A program made the translations under genes and the position numbers. The notes under the pieces are model-generated. The model had not been told where the DNA came from and searched no databases. It saw nothing but the letters and a program-made list of their open reading frames with translations. Below are positions 1 to 6,081 of a DNA stretch of 15,449 nucleotides, one piece after another (position 1 is the first letter of the stretch; each line of letters begins with the position of its first letter). Source of the DNA: Rhodospirillales bacterium (GTDB lineage Bacteria; Pseudomonadota; Alphaproteobacteria; Acetobacterales; Acetobacteraceae); the NCBI GenBank assembly GCA_025350425.1, contig JANXXW010000188.1, forward strand, positions 1 through 15,449, read 5' to 3'.

Positions 1-270
1 GCCTCGGCCGCCTGCGAGCAGCCGGCCGACCCCGGCACGGTATTTTTCGGCGAAGTCGGCCTATCCGGCGAGGTGCGCCAAGTGGCCCAGTCCGAGGCGC
101 GCATGAAGGAGGCACAGAAGCTGGGGTTCGAGACCGCCTGCCTGCCGCGCCGCGTCGCGCGCGGCAACCGCGCTCTGGCCGCGCCCGAGGGTCTGGCGCT
201 GCACGAGATCGGGCACCTCTCGGATCTCGTTGCGAGGTTTGCCGGTAAGGCAGGGGCGACCCGCGGCTGA
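1..270 (+). CDS. radA: DNA repair protein RadA (Sms), C-terminal end, partial
   Basis: This is the last 89 codons of RadA, a RecA-like ATPase and branch-migration helicase that processes recombination intermediates. The frame is open from base 1, so the zinc finger and ATPase core lie upstream of the window. The visible part is the Lon-protease-like C-terminal domain: it contains FFGEVGLSGEVR (about residues 15-26 of the fragment), then a helix with the pattern R-M-K-E-A-Q-K-L-G-F, and ends shortly after an EIGHLSDL stretch. An F-G-E-x-G-L-x-G-E-(I/V)-R block followed by R..EA.KLGF is typical of RadA. The catalytic Lon serine is not expected in RadA. The gene ends at TGA 268-270, about 80 bp before cvpA. 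The radA-cvpA-purF order is common in Rhodospirillales, which supports the call. Confidence 0.9.
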   Translation, partial: ASAACEQPADPGTVFFGEVGLSGEVRQVAQSEARMKEAQKLGFETACLPRRVARGNRALAAPEGLALHEIGHLSDLVARFAGKAGATRG

Positions 271-279
271 ACAGGGTGG

Positions 280-302
280 TATCGCGCAACCCGCTCGCGA
301 TA
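280..302 (+). terminator. Short hairpin between radA and cvpA
   Basis: A perfect 7-bp inverted repeat, TATCGCG (280-286) and CGCGATA (296-302), encloses a 9-nt loop just after the radA stop codon. No T-run follows, so it is at best a weak or Rho-assisted terminator or an RNA-processing site. No other feature is visible in the radA-cvpA gap. Confidence 0.3.
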
Positions 303-349
303 TATGACGCTCGCGTAAACGAAAGTGCTGCTGTGAACGGAACCGCCGG

Positions 350-922
350 GTGAACTTGGTCGATGTCGGCGTTTTGACAGTCATTGCCTTCTCGGGATTG
401 CTCGCCTTCCTTCGCGGATTCACGCGGGAGGTACTGGGCATCGCCGCCTGGGTCGGCGCTGGCCTGTTCGCCATGTCCACGTTCTTTTTCGTCCAGGGCC
501 GGTTCCGGATGCTGATCCAGAATCCCGACATCGCCGACCCCGTTGCCTTCGCCTGTCTGTTCATCGTGGCGCTCATTGTGTTCTCGATCCTCGCCAGTGT
601 GCTCAGCGGCCTGACTCGCGTGTCCATGGTGGGCGGCATCGACAAGACGCTGGGGATGCTGTTCGGTTTCGCACGGGGCATGGCGCTGGTGGCTTTCGCC
701 TACATCGCGCTGGGCCTGCTCAGCCCGCCCGACAAATGGCCGGACCAGGTTCTCCAGGCACGGTTCCTGCCGTTTGCGTATGCTGGAGCCACTTGGGGCG
801 TGGGGCTGCTGCCCGGCGACTACCGCCCCCGCGTGTATCCTCCGCCTGGAGGACGCGCGACGACTTCCGCCGATCTACTGCGCGTGGAACCCAAAGGCCG
901 CGCCTTCGGGCAGCGGCCATGA
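350..922 (+). CDS. cvpA: CvpA family inner-membrane protein
   Basis: CvpA is a small polytopic inner-membrane protein, needed for colicin V production in E. coli and linked to envelope homeostasis. Its biochemical role is unresolved. The 190-aa product has about four hydrophobic segments (roughly residues 5-22, 27-47, 64-88 and 103-123). It carries the family signature R-G-F-T-R-E-V-L near residue 22 and GGIDKTLG at 95-102, followed by G-F-A-R-G. The C-terminal tail (about 125-190) is proline- and arginine-rich and probably cytosolic. The start is GTG at 350; upstream GTG or ATG codons run into stops or other frames. The stop is 13 bp before the purF ATG, the usual cvpA-purF pairing, so co-transcription is likely. 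Confidence 0.9.
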   Translation: MNLVDVGVLTVIAFSGLLAFLRGFTREVLGIAAWVGAGLFAMSTFFFVQGRFRMLIQNPDIADPVAFACLFIVALIVFSILASVLSGLTRVSMVGGIDKTLGMLFGFARGMALVAFAYIALGLLSPPDKWPDQVLQARFLPFAYAGATWGVGLLPGDYRPRVYPPPGGRATTSADLLRVEPKGRAFGQRP

Positions 923-935
923 GTTGGAGACCGAT

Positions 936-2399
936 ATGACTGGCAATGATGGCCACGACGACAAGATGCACGAGGAATGCGGCGTCTTCGGCATCTGGAA
1001 CCACGCCGACGCCGCGGCGGTGACGGCACTCGGCCTGCACGCGCTCCAGCATCGCGGCCAGGAAGCCACCGGCATCGTCTCGTTCGACGGCCAGCGCTTC
1101 CACTCGCACAAGGCGCTCGGCCTCGTCGGCGACAATTTCTCCGAGGCCAAGGTGATCGCCTCGCTCCCCGGGATGCGCGCGCTCGGCCATAACCGCTATG
1201 CCACCACCGGCGACACGGTGCTGCGAAACGTCCAGCCGCTCTATGCCGATTTCGAGTTCGGCGGCCTCGCGGTGGCGCATAACGGCAACCTCACCAACGC
1301 CACTGCGCTGCGCCGTGCCCTGGTCCGGCGCGGCTGCCTGTTCCAAAGCACGACGGACAGCGAGGTGTTCATCCACCTGATCGCCATCAGCCTGTATTCC
1401 ACCGTGGTAGACCGTTTGATCGACGCGCTGAAGCAGGTGATCGGCGCCTATTCGCTGATCGCCATGAGCGACGGTGCGCTGATGGGCGTGCGTGACCCGC
1501 TCGGGGTCCGTCCGTTGATCCTGGGCCGCCTGCCGCCCACCGAGGGCAATGGCGGTTGGGTGCTGGCGAGCGAGACCTGCGCGCTCGATATCGTCGGCGC
1601 CGAGTTCGTGCGCGACGTGGAACCCGGCGAGATCGTGGTGATCACCGACCAGGGCGTCCAGAGCATCAAGCCGTTCGGCAAGAGCGCCAGCCGGTTCTGC
1701 GTGTTCGAATATATCTACTTCGCCCGGCCGGATTCCGTGGTGGAGGGGATGCCGGTCTACGCCGCCCGCAAACGTATTGGCGCCCAACTGGCGCGCGAGA
1801 GCCACGTGGCCGCCGACGTGATCGTGCCGGTGCCCGACAGCGGCGTGCCGGCGGCGATGGGCTATGCCACCGAGAGCGCCATTCCGTTCGAGTTGGGCAT
1901 CATCCGCAACCACTATGTCGGTCGCACCTTCATCGAGCCCACCGACAGCATTCGCCACCTCGGCGTGAAGCTGAAGCATTCCGCCAACAAGCCAATGCTG
2001 GAGGGCAAGCGGGTAATCCTGGTGGACGATTCCATCGTGCGCGGCACCACCTCCCGCAAGATCGTGGAGATGGTGCGCCACGCCGGAGCCGCCGAGGTGC
2101 ATATGCGTATCTCCTCGCCTCCGACGACGTATTCCTGCTTCTACGGCATCGACACGCCGGAACGCGGCAAGCTGCTGGCGGCGAGCCACACCGTCGAGGA
2201 GATGGCAGAACTGATCGGCGCCGACAGCCTCGCGTTCATCTCGCTGGACGGGCTGTACGAGGCGTTGAACAAGGGGCCTCGCAACGATGCCCGCCCGCAA
2301 TATTGCGACGCCTGCTTTACCGGCGACTACCCCATTTCGCTGCCCGACATGATCGACAACGACACGCGGCAATTGAGCCTGCTGACCGAAAGCCGGTGA
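936..2399 (+). CDS. purF: Amidophosphoribosyltransferase
   Basis: PurF catalyses the first committed step of purine synthesis: PRPP plus glutamine gives 5-phosphoribosylamine. The 487-aa protein has an N-terminal Ntn-type glutaminase domain and a C-terminal type I phosphoribosyltransferase domain. Cys15 in HEECGVFG is the expected nucleophile, exposed by removing a short propeptide. The PRPP loop VILVDDSIVRGTT is at residues 360-372. Cys255, Cys401, Cys457 and Cys460 sit in the contexts FCVFEYIYF, YSCFYGID and YCDACFTG. These match the four ligands of the [4Fe-4S] cluster of the Bacillus subtilis type enzyme, so an oxygen-labile structural cluster is inferred. ATG 936 is preferred over in-frame starts further upstream because a GGAGA motif lies at 926-930, Cys15 is placed correctly, and earlier starts would overlap cvpA. 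The stop overlaps the next gene by 4 bp. Confidence 0.97.
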   Translation: MTGNDGHDDKMHEECGVFGIWNHADAAAVTALGLHALQHRGQEATGIVSFDGQRFHSHKALGLVGDNFSEAKVIASLPGMRALGHNRYATTGDTVLRNVQPLYADFEFGGLAVAHNGNLTNATALRRALVRRGCLFQSTTDSEVFIHLIAISLYSTVVDRLIDALKQVIGAYSLIAMSDGALMGVRDPLGVRPLILGRLPPTEGNGGWVLASETCALDIVGAEFVRDVEPGEIVVITDQGVQSIKPFGKSASRFCVFEYIYFARPDSVVEGMPVYAARKRIGAQLARESHVAADVIVPVPDSGVPAAMGYATESAIPFELGIIRNHYVGRTFIEPTDSIRHLGVKLKHSANKPMLEGKRVILVDDSIVRGTTSRKIVEMVRHAGAAEVHMRISSPPTTYSCFYGIDTPERGKLLAASHTVEEMAELIGADSLAFISLDGLYEALNKGPRNDARPQYCDACFTGDYPISLPDMIDNDTRQLSLLTESR

Positions 2400-3136
2400 C
2401 TTCGCCCGCCGGATCTTCGGTGACCGATCTGGCTCGCGTCGCGCTGGTGACGGGCGCCAGCCGGGGTATTGGGGCGGCGGTCGCGATCGAGCTGGCCAGA
2501 AGGGGCGTGCATGTGGTGATCACGGCGCGAACCCAGGGCGGGCTGGAGGAAGTGGACGACATCATCCGCCAGGCAGGCGGTACGGCGACATTGCTGCCGC
2601 TCGATCTGCGTGACGAGGCGACACTGGATACGCTCGGCCCTAGCCTGTTCGAACGGTTCCGCCGCCTTGATGTGCTGGTATGCAACGCGGCCACCCTGGG
2701 CCGGCTGACGCCCGCATCCCACATCCTTCCGAACGATTGGGCCGAGGTGGTCGCGGTCAACCTCGCCGCTTCATGGCGCCTCATTCGCGGCTGCGGGCCG
2801 CTGCTGGCGGTGGCGCCTGCTGGGCGCGCGGTGTTCCTGACCGACGAGATGGCCACCCGGCCGGTGGCGTATTGGGGCGCCTATGGAGCCACCAAGGCGG
2901 GAATGCAGCATCTGGCGCTATGCTGGGCAGCGGAGACGCGGACCTCGAACCTGCGGGTGAACCTGTTCAATCCGGGGATCGTGGGGACGCGATTGCGGGC
3001 CGAGGCGATGCCGGGCGAGGTGCGCGAGAGACTGGCGCGGCCCGAGGACGTGGCGGGGGAGATCGCCGATCTATGCGGGGTAGAGGAGACCCGGCATGGG
3101 GAGATCGTGGGGGCAATGGCGCACGTGCGGGCGTGA
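2396..3136 (+). CDS. Short-chain dehydrogenase/reductase (SDR) with altered catalytic Ser
   Basis: This is a 246-aa single-domain Rossmann oxidoreductase of the classical SDR type, expected to use NAD(P)H; the substrate is unknown. The cofactor motif TGASRGIG is at residues 19-26, the N-A-A of the NNAG-type motif at 97-99, a conserved Asn at 122, and the Y-x-x-x-K active site at Tyr163/Lys167. The NPG turn is at 192-194. The position 13 residues before the catalytic Tyr, normally Ser, is Asp150 (context FLTDEMA), so the usual catalytic triad is incomplete. GTG 2396 is chosen because it overlaps the purF stop (GTGA), which suggests translational coupling. GTG 2420 is an in-frame alternative that would remove eight residues. 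The link with purF is typical of this lineage but does not reveal the substrate. Confidence 0.85.
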   Translation: MTSPAGSSVTDLARVALVTGASRGIGAAVAIELARRGVHVVITARTQGGLEEVDDIIRQAGGTATLLPLDLRDEATLDTLGPSLFERFRRLDVLVCNAATLGRLTPASHILPNDWAEVVAVNLAASWRLIRGCGPLLAVAPAGRAVFLTDEMATRPVAYWGAYGATKAGMQHLALCWAAETRTSNLRVNLFNPGIVGTRLRAEAMPGEVRERLARPEDVAGEIADLCGVEETRHGEIVGAMAHVRA

Positions 3137-3165
3137 AGGCGGCTGACTTGACATAGCGCCGCCTT
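3136..3165 (+). terminator. Candidate terminator hairpin after the purF-SDR operon
   Basis: AAGGCGGC (3136-3143) pairs perfectly with GCCGCCTT (3158-3165) across a 14-nt loop and overlaps the SDR stop codon. The 3' side has only a short T stretch, so intrinsic termination would be weak. It lies between convergent genes and could act on both strands. Confidence 0.4.
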
Positions 3166-3191
3166 GGTCGGCCGTCGCACACGAGCGTTTT

Positions 3192-3523
3192 CTATGAAGC
3201 CTGATAACTCTGCTCAAATAGCGGCTTTGCGCGTTCCACATCCTCAGCTTTTACGAGTGTGACCTCGAGATCATCTGTGCCGCAGTGGCCGATGTTGCTG
3301 ACGTCATGGGTGAACCCGACTTGGAGTTCGATGGTTGTTGGATCCACCTTGAGGTTGACTGACAACTTGCGTGCGCTCGGTTTCACTTCCAAGCATGCAA
3401 AGCTATTTTTAGCGTTTGCTTCTGCACATCGTTTCCGATAACGCAAAAAAACGCTCGCGTAGCTTCAAACAGATCGCTTAGCCCTGCATCTGCATCCGCT
3501 AGATATTCCGTGCCCGACTTGCA
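3192..3523 (-). pseudogene. Frameshifted C-terminal remnant of a DUF5655/COG3586-type protein
   Basis: Translating the minus strand in one frame from 3523 gives a segment containing DLFEATRAFF and VIGNDVQKQTLK. Another frame then takes over (from about 3420 to the stop at 3192), with NSFACLEVKP, DVSNIGHCGTDDLEVTL and a final FEQSY. Together these follow the order of the C-terminal DUF5655 domain found in COG3586 predicted-transport and nuclease-associated proteins, where a D-V-S-N-I-G-H-x-G-x-x-D-x-E block is characteristic. An in-frame TAA (3526-3524) lies just upstream and no N-terminal part is visible. The intact 84-codon stretch beginning with TTG at 3446 could be called as a gene, but it starts mid-domain. 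I read this as a truncated, frameshifted relic. The family match is from memory of the motif. Confidence 0.6.
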
Positions 3524-3564
3524 TTAAATCGGACTCACGCCAAACACACCGCCGACATTCTCGA

Positions 3565-5085
3565 TCAGCTGGGAAGGACGATGTCGTTTGTGGTCGGAAA
3601 CAGACCGGGACGTGTATCAAAGCCCATCCAGGCATCCGCAATGGAGCCGATATCGATGGCGATGGCTCCGCGCTTTTTTAGCCAGTCGCAATACACCTTC
3701 CCGGGCAAGCCAGCCGCGATAAGGAATACCGCGCCACGGCGTGGCACTTTTAAGTCACGGCGAAGCTCACGGTAGCGGTCAGGGAAGTGTGGCACCGGGC
3801 CCCTGACAAGCGCACTCGCGGGAAGTCGGCTTTCGCCTGAAATTATGTATTCGGCCCAGCTCTTCACGCCGCACTCGCGCGTAAGGCGTTCGGCAAGGCC
3901 CGGATGTGGGCTGATCATACCGATGAAGTCTAGGCCGCCGATTATGTCCCGGTAAAAAGCAGATTGTCGGTTTAGCTCAATGTGGGCCATGCAATCCGCG
4001 AGAAGTTGGTCGTGCTCGCTCGTGCCGATGCTGTCGATCAGACTCTCGGCAAAGCCGAGATATCCGAAATGCAGGTAGTCCTTGCCTAGCCGTTCCGCGG
4101 AAGGAACCCCCAGAATATCGGCATCCTGGAAGGCCGTGACGGCATCGGCCTGTAACCTGATTACATCGGAATGCGCCACGCTCCCGACGGACTTGCCGAA
4201 CCAGTTCCAGAACGGAACCTCGCCAAGTGTCTCGGCTTCGGCGGAGGTAAAACGCGAGCGTAACGCTGGATCGCAATAGGCGAGGAACCGCGCCTCGCCA
4301 TCTCCGATACGAATGAACGATGTCGGACGGCTTGCGGCAATGGCTTCGTTAAGTGCGAGCGCCAACTTTTCCGGCGTGCGCCAGCGATCGCTTGCCTCGC
4401 GAACTCGCGCTTTCGAAATGATATCGATACGGTCGAGCGACTGGGCCAATTTCGCGTGGCAAGACAGCATGTCAGCGTGAAACGCGAAGGAGCCATCGAG
4501 CCTGTCGGTAATGCCTGAACGCTCGTCCACAACTTGGTCATACAGTCCCACTTCGGTGAGCAACGTCAGCCGCCGAACGTAATCCGCATCCCGCATTCTA
4601 CCGGCCTGTATGACGGCATCGTAGATTGGCCATGCCTCTTCACGCTTGTCTTGGAAACACACGACTTCGACCAAATCCGAAACTAGGTCCGGATCGGTTG
4701 GTTCGATCTCGCGTGCTTGCATTAAGACGATTCTGGCGTCGTCATGGCGTCCGAGGCGCCGGAGTATTTCGGCCTTCCGGCGATAGGCGAGGAGATAGTT
4801 CGGAGCCGACTTACAGGCCTTTCCATACCATTTAATTGCTTCCTCCCATTCGAGCCGGGCGGCATAAACGCCGGCGATCTCCATCTCCGTGAAATGAAAG
4901 TCTGGGTGGATGCGGAGGGCGGCATGAAGATATTCGAGCGCCTTGGTATACTCGCCACATAGTGCCAACACGGCACCCGCCTTGTGCTGCGCGTTTACGT
5001 CGCGGGTGTCGGCGCAGGCATCGGCCACGGCTGACGCCATTGCTTCACGATGATGTCCAGCCTGGGCGAGTTCGATAACGTCCAT
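3565..5085 (-). CDS. TPR-repeat protein with C-terminal GT-D-like glycosyltransferase domain
   Basis: The 506-aa protein has two parts. Residues about 1-220 are helical TPR-like repeats, clearest at 34-62, 68-96 and 102-130, with the A-x-x-x-x-x-x-G-x-x-x-x-A-x-x-x-x and final P pattern. Residues about 235-506 resemble the GT-D fold (DUF1792-like) glycosyltransferases: FIRIGDGE at 257-264 is the family's nucleotide-sugar-binding motif, and near the end come FLIAAGLPGK (454-463) and IDIGSIADAWMG (477-488). No signal peptide or membrane segment is seen, so it is probably a cytosolic transferase acting on a surface glycan or a protein; acceptor and donor are unknown. The start is supported by AAGG about 7 nt upstream of ATG 5085. 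Composition appears less GC-rich than the flanking housekeeping operons, which suggests acquisition. No other polysaccharide gene is in view. Confidence 0.7.
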   Translation of the reverse strand: MDVIELAQAGHHREAMASAVADACADTRDVNAQHKAGAVLALCGEYTKALEYLHAALRIHPDFHFTEMEIAGVYAARLEWEEAIKWYGKACKSAPNYLLAYRRKAEILRRLGRHDDARIVLMQAREIEPTDPDLVSDLVEVVCFQDKREEAWPIYDAVIQAGRMRDADYVRRLTLLTEVGLYDQVVDERSGITDRLDGSFAFHADMLSCHAKLAQSLDRIDIISKARVREASDRWRTPEKLALALNEAIAASRPTSFIRIGDGEARFLAYCDPALRSRFTSAEAETLGEVPFWNWFGKSVGSVAHSDVIRLQADAVTAFQDADILGVPSAERLGKDYLHFGYLGFAESLIDSIGTSEHDQLLADCMAHIELNRQSAFYRDIIGGLDFIGMISPHPGLAERLTRECGVKSWAEYIISGESRLPASALVRGPVPHFPDRYRELRRDLKVPRRGAVFLIAAGLPGKVYCDWLKKRGAIAIDIGSIADAWMGFDTRPGLFPTTNDIVLPS

Positions 5086-5172
5086 GGCATACCTTATATT
5101 GGTATCGCGAGCGCACCAATCGTCTCTCGCAGCAATCCAGTGAAATAGCGCGCTTCACCTCCGAAACTGTAA

Positions 5173-5201
5173 TTGACATAAGTCCTACTATAGACTGATA
5201 T
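5173..5201 (+). promoter_or_regulatory. Candidate sigma70-type promoter for the 5208 gene
   Basis: A perfect TTGACA (5173-5178) is followed 17 bp later by TGATAT (5196-5201), a weak -10 hexamer. The predicted transcript would begin at or next to ATG 5208, and no Shine-Dalgarno sequence is visible there, so a leaderless mRNA is possible. This is pattern matching only. Confidence 0.3.
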
Positions 5202-5207
5202 TCCTTT

Positions 5208-5888
5208 ATGTCGCCTCCGATCCCCACTTCCTCGGTTGTCCGCAGCTTCGCCTTGATCATCGACGGTCTAGGCATGGCGCTTGCGAAGATGCTTGCCCGC
5301 GACCGCTCGTCGGCGACATTGGTAAGCCTGATCTATCGGCGGCTGATCCTTTTACGCAATCAGTTCACGGCGATCGCGGCGCGTGCCCAGGCCGGTACGC
5401 TGCGCGGGCCGCGCCGAACCTCGGGCAAGTGCCTGGCCCGAGGTGTCGCGTTGCCGCGTTCACCGCGCCTGCTGCCGTGCGGGTTTGCTTGGCTGGGCAA
5501 TCTGGTGCCGGAGTCGCGGGGTTACGGCTCGCAACTCCAGCACCTCGTGCTGCATGACCCGGAGATGGCAGCGTTGCTGGCCGCTTCACCACAGATTGGG
5601 CGCATCCTGCGGTCGATCTTCTGGATGACGACTCTCCGGCCCATCCCCGAGATAGCGCGCCGGGCCGCGACGGTCCGTGCCCCGCGCATCCGGGCGGCCC
5701 GCGCCGTCGTTCCGGCCATCGTTCCGACCGGCGCGGCGTTGAACCGGGCGTCGCCGGATGCTCGCCCTCGAACGCCCCTTTCTCCGCCCTACAGGCCCTC
5801 GGCAAAGTGGCCGCGATCCTGTGGGGCGCGGCCGGCCCGGTCGCGTGGCACGGCCCGTTACACCGCCGGGCCGCCTTTGCCGGACTGA
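5208..5888 (+). CDS. Hypothetical protein resembling a multicopy Acetobacteraceae family
   Basis: The function is unknown. The 226-aa product is basic. Its middle part contains CGFAWLGNLVPE (about residues 91-102), then GYGSQLQHL and DPEMAALLAA, then PQIGRILR. I recall the pattern G-F-A-W-L-x-x-L-V-P-E followed by S-Q-L-x-x-L and D-P-E-M-x-A-L-L-A-A from uncharacterised proteins present in many copies in Acetobacteraceae genomes; this is memory, not a search. The C-terminal 70 residues, rich in P, R and A, look low-complexity and may be out-of-frame or eroded sequence rather than native protein. ATG 5208 is the first start after the candidate promoter and has no clear ribosome binding site. 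It is divergent from the glycosyltransferase gene. The 193 bp between this gene and ileS hold no recognisable feature. Confidence 0.5.
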   Translation: MSPPIPTSSVVRSFALIIDGLGMALAKMLARDRSSATLVSLIYRRLILLRNQFTAIAARAQAGTLRGPRRTSGKCLARGVALPRSPRLLPCGFAWLGNLVPESRGYGSQLQHLVLHDPEMAALLAASPQIGRILRSIFWMTTLRPIPEIARRAATVRAPRIRAARAVVPAIVPTGAALNRASPDARPRTPLSPPYRPSAKWPRSCGARPARSRGTARYTAGPPLPD

Positions 5889-6081
5889 CGGGTCGCCCGG
5901 TGATGCCGTCATCAGGGTGGACCCACGGATTGACCCACCGACCCGGCCATCCCCATGGTCAGGCCCATGCACGAGGTGTACAGCGCGCGACGGATTACTT
6001 TCCCGGCCTGACCCACAGGCCGGCTTCCGCCCACGTGCCCTTCCGCCAGCGGCTACCACGCCGCCACCTCCGGACCCAGAC

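Noticed and set aside
774..935. Upstream extension of purF to an earlier ATG
   Set aside because: It would overlap cvpA by about 150 bp and displace the catalytic Cys far from the N-terminus. ATG 936 has a good ribosome binding site.
720..2372. Long minus-strand open frame of 550 codons opposite cvpA and purF
   Set aside because: It is an antisense shadow of purF in high-GC DNA. The His/Arg/Gly-rich product resembles no family, and the plus-strand gene is certain.
5758..6081. N-terminal extension of ileS by 108 codons
   Set aside because: The extension is Pro/Arg-rich with no IleRS similarity. The canonical N-terminus begins at ATG 6082.
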